Shown here: piece by piece, positions 17,975 through 27,077 of the stretch | Position numbering within the stretch: position 1 is the first letter of the stretch | Layout: each line of letters opens with the position of its first letter | Assembly (NCBI RefSeq): GCF_000284035.1 | Contig: NC_016887.1 | Coordinates: forward strand, 744,001 to 808,000 | DNA: 64,000 bases | Direction of reading: 5' to 3' | Source of the DNA: Nocardia cyriacigeorgica GUH-2 | Lineage (GTDB): Bacteria; Actinomycetota; Actinomycetes; Mycobacteriales; Mycobacteriaceae | Translations under genes and position numbers: made by a program | The notes under the pieces: model-generated | What the model was told of the DNA's origin: nothing | Seen by the model: only the letters and a program-made list of their open reading frames with translations | Databases searched by the model: none

Positions 17975-19141
17975 TTACAGCCGTTCGATGACGGTGGCGT
18001 TGGCCAGACCGCCCGCCTCGCACATGGTTTGCAGGCCCCACCGTCCGCCGGTCTGCTCCAGGTGGTTGACCATGGTGGCCAGGATGCGGGTGCCGGACGC
18101 GCCGAGCGGGTGGCCGAGGGCGATCGCGCCGCCGCGCGGATTCAGCTTGGCCGGATCGGCGGCGAGTTCGTGCTGCCAGACCAGCGGCACCGGCGCGAAG
18201 GCCTCGTTGACCTCGTAGGCGTCGACGTCGTCGATGGTCAGCCCGGCCTTGTCCAGCGCCTTGCGGGTGGCCGGCACCACGGCGGTGAGCATGAGCAGCG
18301 GGTCATCGCCGACGACGGCGAACGCATGGAACCGCGCCCGCGGCCGCAGCCCGAGCTTGCTCGCCATCCGCTCGCTCATGATCAGCGCGGCCGAGGCGCC
18401 GTCGGTCAGCGGCGACGAGTTGCCCGGCGTGATCGACCAGTCGATCTCCGGGAACCGCTTCTTGTAGGCGTCGTCGACGAAGGCCGGCTTCAGCCCGGCG
18501 AGCTTGTCGACGGTGGTGGCGGCGCGAATGGTTTCGTCGGCGTCCAGCCGGCCCGCGGTGACCAGCTCATTGGCGAACCCGCCCGCTTCGGCGGTCTCGG
18601 CGGCCAATCGGTGTGAGCGGGCGGCGAATTCGTCGAGCCGGCCGCGATCGAGCTTCCAGCGCGCGGCCAGCAGTTCGGCCGAAATGCCTTGCTGGACCAG
18701 CCCTTCCGGGTAGCGGTGCGCAATCGGGCCGCGGTTGGCATCCTGGCCCGCGGCATTGGAGAACATCGGCACCCGGCTCATCGACTCCACGCCGCACGCG
18801 ATGGCGATGTCGTAGGCGCCGGAGATCACGCCCTGCGCGGCGAAATGCGCGGCCTGCTGGCTGGATCCGCACTGCCGGTCGACGGTGGTGGCGGGCACCG
18901 ACTCCGGGAATCCGGCGGCGAGCACCGCGGTGCGGCTGATGTTGAACGCCTGCTCACCGCTTTGCGTGACGCAGCCGCCGATCACATCGTCGACCAGCGC
19001 GGGGTCGAGGTCGTTGCGGCCGAGCAGATCCGAGAGGACGCCGGCCAGCAGGTTGGCGGGGTGCACGTCGGAAAGCCCGCCACCGGCCTTTCCCTTGCCC
19101 GAGGGGGTACGCACGACGTCGACGATGACCGCGGTCTCCAT
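17975..19141 (-). CDS. Acetyl-CoA acetyltransferase (thiolase)
   Basis: 388 residues. All thiolase signatures are present: DRQCGSSQQA with nucleophile Cys91, GGAIALGHPLGASG with His344, and TMCEAGGLAN with Cys374. It performs the last step of beta-oxidation or acetoacetyl-CoA formation; the first block (DRQCGSSQQ) is like mycobacterial FadA5/FadA6-type enzymes, so steroid or fatty-acid degradation is possible. The ATG at 19141 has AGGAG six bases upstream. It is a single gene with no other fad genes beside it. Confidence 0.93.
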   Translation of the reverse strand: METAVIVDVVRTPSGKGKAGGGLSDVHPANLLAGVLSDLLGRNDLDPALVDDVIGGCVTQSGEQAFNISRTAVLAAGFPESVPATTVDRQCGSSQQAAHFAAQGVISGAYDIAIACGVESMSRVPMFSNAAGQDANRGPIAHRYPEGLVQQGISAELLAARWKLDRGRLDEFAARSHRLAAETAEAGGFANELVTAGRLDADETIRAATTVDKLAGLKPAFVDDAYKKRFPEIDWSITPGNSSPLTDGASAALIMSERMASKLGLRPRARFHAFAVVGDDPLLMLTAVVPATRKALDKAGLTIDDVDAYEVNEAFAPVPLVWQHELAADPAKLNPRGGAIALGHPLGASGTRILATMVNHLEQTGGRWGLQTMCEAGGLANATVIERL

Positions 19142-19233
19142 GACCAACTCCTGACTTCCGGCCGACCGGTCAAGTTAATGACCATTCCGCAGTAAGTTAA
19201 CACGGATTCGCGTTCGTCGGCCAGAGGGAGTCG

Positions 19234-20115
19234 TTACGCGCGCACGATGATCACCGGGCATTCCACCGAGTGCAGCACCGATTCGGAGGTCGAACCGAGC
19301 AGCATGCCGGTGAACCCGCCGCGTCCGTGACTGCCGAGCACCACCAGCTGCGCGTTCTCGGCCTCGCGGGACAGCGAGCGGGCGGGGCGATCGCGTTCGA
19401 GCACGCGCTGCACGTCGACGTCGGGGTAGCGCTCGGAATAGCCGGCCAGAGCCTCGGCCAGTGTCGCGGCCTCGATGTCCTCGCTGTCGACCCAATCGAG
19501 CATCGGCACGTCCATGCCGGTGACGTCGGTCCAGGCGTGCAGCGCGATGAGTCCCACGCCGCGCCGGGAGGCCTCGTCGAAGGCGAGTTCGATCGCCGGC
19601 TCGCTGTTGCGGGTGCCGTCGACGCCGACCAGCACCGGCTTCGCCGCGGACACCGGGTCGGTCGCGGACACGTCGCGAATCACCGCGACGGGGCATTTCG
19701 CATGCCTGGTCACCGCGGTGCTGACCGAGCCGAGCAGACTGCGCCGGTACGCGCCGAGCCCGCGGCTACCGACCACGATCATCACCGCATCGGCCGAGCG
19801 CGCCAGCAGATACGGCACGATCCGGCCGTCGATCAGCTCGGTCGAGACGCCGGGAACCTCGGTCTTCTTCGCGAAATCCGCGGCACGCTCGAGGGTCTGC
19901 TCGGCTCGGCGCTGGGACCCGGCGATGTCGTCGGCGGAGAACAACACGCTCGGGCGCATATCCGACGGCAGCTCCGGCGAGCAGACGATCGCCAGCGGCC
20001 GGGCCCGCGACGCCGCGTCGGCCGCCGCCCACGCCACCGCGTGCATGGACTGTGGCGAGCCGTCGACAGCCACCACGATCGGCGCGTCGGCGGGCATGAT
20101 TCGGGGATTCGACAT
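19234..20115 (-). CDS. Tandem-domain universal stress protein
   Basis: 293 residues formed by two UspA domains (about 12-150 and 158-293). Each carries the ATP-binding G-2x-G-9x-G(S/T) motif: GSRGLGAYRRSLLGSVS and GSHGRGGFTGMLLGSTS, plus VAVDGS/VGVDGT at the domain starts. Mycobacterial tandem USPs bind ATP and are induced under hypoxia through DosR. I did not find a DosR box in the short upstream region (20116-20281). The ATG at 20115 has GGAGG upstream. Confidence 0.92.
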   Translation of the reverse strand: MSNPRIMPADAPIVVAVDGSPQSMHAVAWAAADAASRARPLAIVCSPELPSDMRPSVLFSADDIAGSQRRAEQTLERAADFAKKTEVPGVSTELIDGRIVPYLLARSADAVMIVVGSRGLGAYRRSLLGSVSTAVTRHAKCPVAVIRDVSATDPVSAAKPVLVGVDGTRNSEPAIELAFDEASRRGVGLIALHAWTDVTGMDVPMLDWVDSEDIEAATLAEALAGYSERYPDVDVQRVLERDRPARSLSREAENAQLVVLGSHGRGGFTGMLLGSTSESVLHSVECPVIIVRA

Positions 20116-20281
20116 GACGGGCCTCCGGGTGTCGAGGCCGGACCGGGCGAGCATCCGACCGTGGCGGGCGCGGTTGATCTCATCGGTGACGCTTGCGCCC
20201 AGCCTACGGCCCCACGCCGAGCCCGCCCCGGAATCCTGCTGAAGTAGGCTGACGCCTCCAGCTCACCACGGGAAAGAGACC

Positions 20282-20593
20282 ATGTCGCAGTTCGAGAATG
20301 TCAGTGTCGCGAAGAAGGCCAACGTCTACTTCGATGGGAAGTGCGTCAGCTACAGCCTCGAGCTGCCCGACGGCACCAAGAAGTCGGTGGGCGTCATCCA
20401 GCCGGCCACGCTGACCTTCGGCACCGCGGCTCCCGAGGTCATGGAACTCATCGAAGGCGAGTGCGCGGTCACCTTCGCCGGTGCGGACGAGGCCGTGGTG
20501 TACCGGGCGGGCGAGTCGTTCTCGGTGCCGGGCGACAGCTCGTTCGACATCGAGGTGCGCGAGACCATGCATTACGTCTGCCACTACGGCTGA
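20282..20593 (+). CDS. ppnP: Pyrimidine/purine nucleoside phosphorylase PpnP
   Basis: 103 residues, a single cupin barrel of the PpnP (YaiE) family: [40 protein letters not shown], and [16 protein letters not shown] at the C-terminus. PpnP phosphorolyses several nucleosides to base and ribose-1-phosphate. Length and both ends fit the family. GGGAAAG lies nine bases before the ATG. A GC hairpin terminator follows the stop. Confidence 0.92.
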   Translation: MSQFENVSVAKKANVYFDGKCVSYSLELPDGTKKSVGVIQPATLTFGTAAPEVMELIEGECAVTFAGADEAVVYRAGESFSVPGDSSFDIEVRETMHYVCHYG

Positions 20594-20609
20594 CCTTCGC
20601 GAGGTCCTT

Positions 20610-20640
20610 CCGCCCCGGTAGCGCGATGCTGCCGGGGCGG
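20610..20640. terminator. Bidirectional terminator
   Basis: Thirteen-bp stem, the outer nine perfect (CCGCCCCGG 20610-20618 with 20632-20640), one T-G wobble, and a 5-nt loop. It lies between ppnP and the convergent PucR-type gene. Confidence 0.75.
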
Positions 20641-20652
20641 ACTCGTCTGCGG

Positions 20653-21858
20653 CTAGGCCGACGTAACGGCCGGCGCTGCCTCCGGCCCGAGCAGCGTGAC
20701 GGCCTGGAGTGCGAGATGCAGCTCGGCCGACTGGACCGGATCGGCGGTATCGCGTCCGGTGAGGTCGCGGATCTTGCGTAGCCGATAGCGCACGGTATTG
20801 CGATGGCAGTGCAGTTGTTCGGCCGCGGCGGCGGTGGAACCGCGGCATTCGTACCAGGCACGGAGCGCGTCGATCAGGTCGTCGCGCTCGGGCTCGGGCA
20901 GGCCGAGCACCGGCCCGAGGATCTGGGTGGCGGCCAGCCTGCTCGCCTCGGGCAGCATGACCAGCAGGTGGCCGACGGGCTGATCACCGAACCGGACCGC
21001 GGTGCGCGCACCCGCCCGGACGCTGCGGGCGGCCAGCCGCGCTTCGGCCAGTGCACCGGGAATCGCTTGCGGGCTGGTGAAATTCGTGCTCACCCCGATA
21101 CGTCCCTCGACCAGGCCGGCGAGCTTCGTCACGGCGCGGTCGATCGACGCGGGCGATCCGGCGCACAGCAGTCCGGCGTGGGTGTCGATCTGGGAATCCC
21201 ACACCGAGCGGGCCCCGGCATCCTTGACCGCGGTGACGAGGTTGCCCGGCAGTGCCGCGCCGGGATCGTCGGTCTCGATCGACACCACCGCGTAGGTGCC
21301 GTGTTCGGGCAGGCCGAGGGTGCGCAGGGCGGTCAGGACGCGAGCGGGATTTCCTGAGTTGTCGTCGAACAGGGTGCGGATCAACCGGCTCTGGGCCTGG
21401 GCATCGGCGTGCGCGAGCAGGATCTCGGTCTCGCGATAGGACTCGACGGCGGTGTCGGAGTAGGTGTCGATGAGTTCCCACAGCGCGGTGGCGAGGTCGC
21501 GCAATTCCGCGTCGCCGGGTTCGGGGGACCGCGCGGTGAGCTGCTCCCAGATCAGCCGGCCGCCGAGCCGGAAGGCGTGCAGCAGCGCGGCGATCGGTAC
21601 CCCGCGCTCGGCCTTGAGCCGCCCGACCGCGCGCGCCGGCTGCAACCGGACGGGCTCGGCGCCGCCGAGTGCGGTGATGATCGCGGTCAGATTGCTCAGG
21701 CACGCCGCATGGAGTTCCTCGGCGGTGAGCAGGCCGGCATCGCCGTAGGAGCGGTCGGCGACGACGATCCGGGCGACCAGTTCGTCGGCCAGTTCCCCGA
21801 CGCGCTCGAGCAGATCCAGCGCGGGGCGGGCCGGGGTTGTTCGAGGTGGAGCGGTCAC
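20653..21858 (-). CDS. PucR/CdaR-family transcriptional regulator
   Basis: 401 residues. The N-terminal helical sensor (about 20-165, RsbRD-like) is followed by a GGDEF-related CdaR middle domain and the C-terminal PucR HTH_30, AAAAEQLHCHRNTVRYRLRKI. Members often activate catabolic operons transcribed divergently. Here the divergent partner is an aldehyde dehydrogenase-GMC oxidoreductase pair, and two 22-bp palindromes sit in the 290-bp intergenic region. GTG 21858 is the best start; the Shine-Dalgarno is weak. Confidence 0.9.
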   Translation of the reverse strand: MTAPPRTTPARPALDLLERVGELADELVARIVVADRSYGDAGLLTAEELHAACLSNLTAIITALGGAEPVRLQPARAVGRLKAERGVPIAALLHAFRLGGRLIWEQLTARSPEPGDAELRDLATALWELIDTYSDTAVESYRETEILLAHADAQAQSRLIRTLFDDNSGNPARVLTALRTLGLPEHGTYAVVSIETDDPGAALPGNLVTAVKDAGARSVWDSQIDTHAGLLCAGSPASIDRAVTKLAGLVEGRIGVSTNFTSPQAIPGALAEARLAARSVRAGARTAVRFGDQPVGHLLVMLPEASRLAATQILGPVLGLPEPERDDLIDALRAWYECRGSTAAAAEQLHCHRNTVRYRLRKIRDLTGRDTADPVQSAELHLALQAVTLLGPEAAPAVTSA

Positions 21859-21898
21859 GCCGCCAGGGTACGCGTACCGGAGTGATCTGCGCCACCGT

Positions 21899-21920
21899 CG
21901 ATTGTTGCCTCGCACAATCG
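21899..21920. promoter_or_regulatory. Palindromic operator 1 of the PucR-type regulator (candidate)
   Basis: CGATTGTT-N6-CACAATCG: CGATTGT and ACAATCG are perfect inverted arms. It lies 41 bp upstream of the regulator start. Confidence 0.6.
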
Positions 21921-22006
21921 GCCGTGCCGGGCAGCGGATCGAACCACGTGGTCTTCCTCGGAACATAAGCCGAGGTCAGTCGTTCACGAGTGCGCTCGAG
22001 CCGCCG

Positions 22007-22028
22007 CGATTGTGCGCGGGCACAAACG
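22007..22028. promoter_or_regulatory. Palindromic operator 2 of the PucR-type regulator (candidate)
   Basis: CGATTGTG-N6-CACAAACG, the same 22-bp layout as operator 1 with two substitutions in the arms, and 108 bp away centre to centre (about ten helical turns). It lies 121 bp before the dehydrogenase start. Confidence 0.6.
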
Positions 22029-22148
22029 CGACGCCGCATGTCCGCTACGGCCGCACATGGCCGCGGGAGTGGTCCAGGACACACAATTGGTCGATCCCGT
22101 CCGCAGCGCGACTGTGCGCGGACCGCCCGACGTCTTGGAGGATCGAAG

Positions 22149-23864
22149 GTGGTTACCAGTGTGGCGCCGTCGACGCACGCCGCCGTTGACACCGCCCTGT
22201 CCGAACTCGCCGAGGGCGAGCGGCGGTGGGCGGCCCTTCCGCTGAGCGGCCGGCGCGAACTGCTCGACCGGATGCGTGAACTCACCCGCAGGCACGCCGA
22301 GGACTGGGTGGAGGCCGCCGTCCGGATCAAGGGGCTCGACGCCTCGTCGCCCTTGGTCGGCGAGGAGTGGATCTCCGGCCCGTATGTGCTGGCCGCGAGC
22401 CTCGGCGCGCTGTCGGAAACGCTCGGCGTGCTCGAGCAGGGCAAGTCGCCGCTCGACAAGGCGAACTTCGGTGTCGCGGGGGATCACGTCACCATCGACG
22501 TCCTCCCGGCGAGCGTTTTCGACGCGCTGCTGCTCAACGGATTCAGCGCTCAGGTGTGGCTGCAGCGGGGTGTCAGCAGTGCCGCCGCGAAGGCCAATGC
22601 CGGTCTGGCCCAGCTCGATCCGCGCCGCACCAACGGCATCGGCGTGGTTCTGGGCGCGGGCAACATCATGTCGATCGCGCCGCTGGACACCCTCTACGAG
22701 CTGATCGCGCACAACCGCGTGGTGGCGCTGAAGCTCAACCCGATCACCGACCCGCTGCTGCCGGTATTCACCAAGATCTTCGCTCCGCTCATCGAGCTGG
22801 GCGCGGTGCGGGTGCTGACCGGCGGCGCGGACGTGGGCGGCTACCTGGTCACCCATGATCGCGTCGCCCACGTGCACATGACCGGCAGCGCGAAGACGCA
22901 TGACGCGATCGTGTGGGGGACCGGCGCCGAGGCCGCGGAACGGAAACTGGCCGGCACCCCGAAGCTGGACAAGCCCGTCACCAGCGAACTCGGCGGCGTC
23001 TCGCCGACAATCGTGCTGCCGGGCGAGTGGAGTTCGGCCGATATCGCCTTCCAGGCCGAGCACGTGGCGACCCAGCGGCTGCACAACGGTGGGTACAACT
23101 GCGTGGCCGCGCAGTCGCTGATCATCTCCGCCGACTGGCCGCAGAAGGACGAATTCCTCACCGCGCTGCGGACCGCCGTGGCGAACGCACCCGCACGGCG
23201 CGCCTACTACCCCGGCAGCGATGACCGTGTCGGGCAGGCGCTGGCCTCCTACCCGGACGCCGAACGTCTCGGGCGCAGCGGTGAGCGCGTGCTGGTCACC
23301 GGTGTGCGACCGTCTCCGCACGAGCCGCTGCTGGCCGAGGAGTACTTCGCGCCGGTGCTGGGTGTGGTCGAGTTGCCGGGCACCGGAGCGGATTTCGCCC
23401 GCGCCGCGGCCCGGACGGCCAATGACGATTTCGTCGGCACGCTGGGCGTCAACATCATCGCCGCGCCGGACACCATCGCGAAACTGGGCGCGGCCTTCGA
23501 CGACATGATCGAAGACTTGCGCTACGGCACGATCGCGATCAATGCCTGGACCGGCGTCGGCTTCCTGACGCCCACCGCCACCTGGGGCGCCTTCCCGGGC
23601 CACACCCTCGACGACGTGCAGAGCGGTATCGGTGTGGTGCACAACGCCTGGTTGATCGACCGGGTGCAGCGCACGGTGGTGCACGGACCGTTCCGTCCCG
23701 CGCCGCGGTCGCTGCTGAAGGGGGAGCTCGCCATTTCGCCGAAGCCGCCGTGGTTCGTCGGCAACAAGACCGCCGCGAGCACCGGGAAACTGCTCACCGG
23801 ATTCGCCGCCGACCCCGGCTGGACTCGCCTGCCGATGATCTTCGCCTCCGCGCTGCGCGGCTGA
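22149..23864 (+). CDS. Aldehyde dehydrogenase superfamily protein
   Basis: 571 residues, longer than the usual about 490 of the family because of extended ends. Recognisable parts are GIGVVLGAGNIMSIAPLDTLY and ALKLNPITDPL (cofactor binding), HVHMTGSAKTHDAI, the general-base Glu in ELGGVSP, and the catalytic Cys in HNGGYNCVAAQ. The active-site surroundings differ from textbook ALDHs, so the aldehyde is unknown. GGAGGA lies six bases before GTG 22149. The GMC gene starts 20 bp after the stop, suggesting an alcohol-to-aldehyde-to-acid pathway, by inference. Confidence 0.88.
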   Translation: MVTSVAPSTHAAVDTALSELAEGERRWAALPLSGRRELLDRMRELTRRHAEDWVEAAVRIKGLDASSPLVGEEWISGPYVLAASLGALSETLGVLEQGKSPLDKANFGVAGDHVTIDVLPASVFDALLLNGFSAQVWLQRGVSSAAAKANAGLAQLDPRRTNGIGVVLGAGNIMSIAPLDTLYELIAHNRVVALKLNPITDPLLPVFTKIFAPLIELGAVRVLTGGADVGGYLVTHDRVAHVHMTGSAKTHDAIVWGTGAEAAERKLAGTPKLDKPVTSELGGVSPTIVLPGEWSSADIAFQAEHVATQRLHNGGYNCVAAQSLIISADWPQKDEFLTALRTAVANAPARRAYYPGSDDRVGQALASYPDAERLGRSGERVLVTGVRPSPHEPLLAEEYFAPVLGVVELPGTGADFARAAARTANDDFVGTLGVNIIAAPDTIAKLGAAFDDMIEDLRYGTIAINAWTGVGFLTPTATWGAFPGHTLDDVQSGIGVVHNAWLIDRVQRTVVHGPFRPAPRSLLKGELAISPKPPWFVGNKTAASTGKLLTGFAADPGWTRLPMIFASALRG

Positions 23865-23884
23865 GCCCGAACTGGAGAAAACAC

Positions 23885-25474
23885 ATGAGTACCAACACCA
23901 TTGCCGATTACGTCGTCGTCGGTACCGGCTCCTCGGGCGCGGTGGTGGCCGCACGGCTCAGCGAACGCTCGGCCGATACGGTGATCGCGCTGGAAGCCGG
24001 ACCCGAAGACAAGAACCAGGCCATCCACATTCCGGCCGCTTTCTCGAAACTGTTCCAGACCGAGCTGGACTGGAACTACCTGACCACCCCGCAGCCAGAG
24101 CTGGGCGACCGGCAGATCTTCTATCCGCGCGGCAAGATGCTCGGCGGCTCGTCGTCGATGAACGCGATGATGTGGGTGCGCGGGTTCGCCGCCGACTACG
24201 ACGAATGGGCTCGGGCCGCGGGGGAGGGCTGGTCGTTCGCGAATGTGGTCGAGTACTTCCGGCGGATCGAGGCCGTCGAGGGCGCCAGGGAAGCCGACGA
24301 AGGCCGCAGCGGACCGCTGCACATCTCGCATCAGCGCTGCCCCAGCCGGTGGACCGCGGACTTCCTCGCCGCCGTCGAGCACGCCGGGTTCAAACGCGAG
24401 CGGGCCAATCTTGCACAGCCCGAAGGGTTCACCCAGACCATGGTGTGCCAGCACCGTGGCGCGCGGTGGAGCACCGCCGACGCGTATCTGAAGCCCGCGC
24501 GCAAGCGGTCGAACCTGACCGTGCTCACCGGCGCGCACACGACCAAGGTGCTGTTCGAGGGCACCCGGGCGGTCGGTGTCGAATACCGCAAGGACGGCCG
24601 GACCCAGACGGTGCGCGCCCGCAAGGAAGTCGTGTTGTGCGGCGGCGCGATCAACAGCCCGCAACTGCTGCAATTGTCCGGCATCGGCGACGCCGAACAG
24701 CTTCGCGCGCACGGTATTCCGGTGCTGCACGACCTGCCCGAGGTGGGCGCGAATCTCGCCGATCATTTGATCGCGCTGATCGGTTTCGCCGTCGACTCCG
24801 GCACACTGTTCGCTGCCGAGAAGCCGCTCGAGCTCATCAACTACCTCGCCCGGCGGCGCGGCATGCTCACCTCCAATGTGGGTGAGGCCTACGGTTTCGT
24901 GCGCAGCAGGCCCGACCTGGAGCTGCCCGATCTGGAGATCATCTTCGGACCCGCCCCGTTCTATGACGAGGGCATCGGCGTCGCGCCGGGCCACGGCATC
25001 GCCATCGGCCCGATCCTCGTGCAGCCCCGCAGCCGCGGCACGGTGACGCTCGCCTCGGCCGACCCGCTGGCCAAGGCGGTCGTCGATCCGAAATACCTGT
25101 CCGACAGCGACGGCGCCGACCGCGCCGCGATGCTGGCCGGGCTGCACACCGCCCACGACATCGTCACCTCGGCGCCGCTCGGCTCCCGGATCGGCCGGTT
25201 CCTGCAGCCCAAGCGCGAACAGCCGACCATCGCCGAGACCCTCGAAGACGCCCTCACCTGGCATTCGCACACCCTCTACCACCCGACCAGCACCTGCCGG
25301 ATGGGCAGCGACGCCGCCAGCGTCGTCACCCCGGAGCTGAAGGTCCGCGGCGTCCAGGGCTTGCGGGTAGCCGACGCCTCGGTGATGCCGACGATCATCC
25401 GCGGCCACACCCACGCGCCGGCGGTGGTGATCGGGGAGAAGGCGGCCGACCTCATCCGCGCCGACAACCGCTGA
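23885..25474 (+). CDS. GMC-family FAD-dependent alcohol oxidoreductase (choline dehydrogenase-like)
   Basis: 529 residues. FAD-binding GTGSSGAVVAARLSE at the N-terminus, the GMC signature FYPRGKMLGGSSSMNAMMWVRG, GGAINSPQLLQLSGIGD as signature 2, and the catalytic His region HSHTLYHPTSTCRMG with the second His/Asn region in IRGHTHAPAVVIGEKAAD. It oxidises primary alcohols; choline dehydrogenase and polyethylene-glycol dehydrogenase are relatives. It is translated behind the aldehyde dehydrogenase (20-bp gap) and is probably activated by the divergent PucR-type protein. Confidence 0.92.
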   Translation: MSTNTIADYVVVGTGSSGAVVAARLSERSADTVIALEAGPEDKNQAIHIPAAFSKLFQTELDWNYLTTPQPELGDRQIFYPRGKMLGGSSSMNAMMWVRGFAADYDEWARAAGEGWSFANVVEYFRRIEAVEGAREADEGRSGPLHISHQRCPSRWTADFLAAVEHAGFKRERANLAQPEGFTQTMVCQHRGARWSTADAYLKPARKRSNLTVLTGAHTTKVLFEGTRAVGVEYRKDGRTQTVRARKEVVLCGGAINSPQLLQLSGIGDAEQLRAHGIPVLHDLPEVGANLADHLIALIGFAVDSGTLFAAEKPLELINYLARRRGMLTSNVGEAYGFVRSRPDLELPDLEIIFGPAPFYDEGIGVAPGHGIAIGPILVQPRSRGTVTLASADPLAKAVVDPKYLSDSDGADRAAMLAGLHTAHDIVTSAPLGSRIGRFLQPKREQPTIAETLEDALTWHSHTLYHPTSTCRMGSDAASVVTPELKVRGVQGLRVADASVMPTIIRGHTHAPAVVIGEKAADLIRADNR

Positions 25475-25559
25475 TCATCGGCGGGGGCAGAGTCGGGTCG
25501 ACGCGGGCGCGAGACTGTCGCTTTCGCGCTGCCGCCGTGGTGACCGCGTCGGTCCGATC

Positions 25560-27008
25560 CTACCCCGACGGCGTCCGCTCCCGTTCGGGTTCCTGCGGCC
25601 AGCAATCGACCCCGCTCGGGTCGGCGATCGCTGCCCGGTGCACGTACACCGGGTCGCGGCCCGCTCGCCGCTGCCGCTGGTAGTCGTCGAGGAGCCGGAA
25701 GGCGATGGCGCCGAGCGGGATGATCGCGGCCAGGTTGACCAGCGCCATCACACCCATGGAGACGTCGGCGAGGTTCCAGATCAGGCTCACCGAGCCGAGC
25801 GCACCGCCGAAGACCGCGAGCAGCACCAGGATTCGGTAGGTCCGCAAGGCGGAGCGTCGGGCGGTGAGGAATTCGATATTCGATTCGCCGTAGTAGTAAT
25901 TGCCGATCAGCGAGCTGAACGCGAGCATGAACACGATGACGGTCAGCAGGTGCCCGGACCAGGAACCGAGGGTCGCCTCCAGCGCGCTCTGGGTGAGATC
26001 CGCGCCGCGCCGCTCGGACGGTTCGGGGTTGGTGGTCAGGATGATGAAGGCGGTGATGGAGCAGATCAGCAGGGTGTCGAAGAAGACGCCGAGCGACTGC
26101 ACCAGGCCCTGTTTCACCGGATGCGAGACATGCGCCGAGGCGCCCGCGTTCGGGGCCGACCCCAGGCCCGCCTCGTTGGAGAACATGCCGCGGCGGATGC
26201 CGTGCTGAATCGCCGCGCCGACGGTGCCGCCGGCCACCTCACGCAGGCCCAGCGCACCACCGACGATATCGCCGAGCACCCGGGGCAGGTCGCCGATGTT
26301 CAGGATCACCACCATCACGCCGAGCAGGATGTAGAGCACCGCCATCAGCGGCACCAGCACCTCGGTGATATGCGCGATGCGTCGCACGCCCCCGAAGATG
26401 ACCAGCGCCAGCAGGCCGGCCAGGCCCAGGCCGAGCACCGTCGTCATCAGTGAGCTGTCGGTGGACAGCGACCGTTTCGTCACGCTCGCGATGGTGTTCG
26501 CCTGCACCGCGTTGAAGACCAGACCGAACGTCACCGTGATGACCACCGCGAACAGCACACCCATCCACCGCCGGTTCAGGCCGCGCTCCATGTAGTAGGC
26601 CGGCCCGCCGCGGAACGTCCCGGGTGCTCGATCACGCACCTTGTACAGCTGCGCGAGCGTCGACTCCACGAATGCCGATGCCGCGCCGACGATCGCCATC
26701 GCCCACATCCAGAACACCGCACCCGGCCCGCCCAGGGTGATGGCCGTCGCCACACCCGCGATATTGCCGGTGCCCACCCGTGCGGCCGCGGAAATGGTGA
26801 ACGCGCCGAACGCCGACACCGGCCGCTTACCGTCCTCGGCAACCTCGGTGCGTTCGGTAATGGTCCGCAGCATCTCCGGCAGCAACCGCAGCTGCACCAT
26901 CCGCCCCCGCCAGGTGAAATACAACCCGGTCGCGACGACGAGCGGGATCAGCAGCCACGACCACATCGCGTCATTGACGTCGACGATCAGGGAATCCAGT
27001 GTGCTCAC
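25560..27008 (-). CDS. Alanine/glycine:cation symporter (AGCS family)
   Basis: 482 residues with about ten membrane helices. The family signature GPGAVFWMWAMAIVGAASAFVE and the block FGAFTISAAARVGTGNIAGV place it in the sodium:alanine/glycine symporters; RRGMFSNEAGLGSAPNAGASA is a second hallmark. It imports small neutral amino acids driven by sodium. GTG 27008 is the start. It lies 69 bp after the BCCT gene on the same strand, so an operon of solute importers is possible. Confidence 0.93.
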   Translation of the reverse strand: MSTLDSLIVDVNDAMWSWLLIPLVVATGLYFTWRGRMVQLRLLPEMLRTITERTEVAEDGKRPVSAFGAFTISAAARVGTGNIAGVATAITLGGPGAVFWMWAMAIVGAASAFVESTLAQLYKVRDRAPGTFRGGPAYYMERGLNRRWMGVLFAVVITVTFGLVFNAVQANTIASVTKRSLSTDSSLMTTVLGLGLAGLLALVIFGGVRRIAHITEVLVPLMAVLYILLGVMVVILNIGDLPRVLGDIVGGALGLREVAGGTVGAAIQHGIRRGMFSNEAGLGSAPNAGASAHVSHPVKQGLVQSLGVFFDTLLICSITAFIILTTNPEPSERRGADLTQSALEATLGSWSGHLLTVIVFMLAFSSLIGNYYYGESNIEFLTARRSALRTYRILVLLAVFGGALGSVSLIWNLADVSMGVMALVNLAAIIPLGAIAFRLLDDYQRQRRAGRDPVYVHRAAIADPSGVDCWPQEPERERTPSG

Positions 27009-27077
27009 CCACAGCAGGCTACGGACTGGCTAACGCTGTGCGGGGCACGCCCTCGCCGCGGGTCGCGATCCGGCCCC

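Noticed and set aside
21984..25414. Two minus-strand frames of more than 600 codons
   Set aside because: They are antisense to the aldehyde dehydrogenase and GMC genes, whose motifs are complete on the plus strand.
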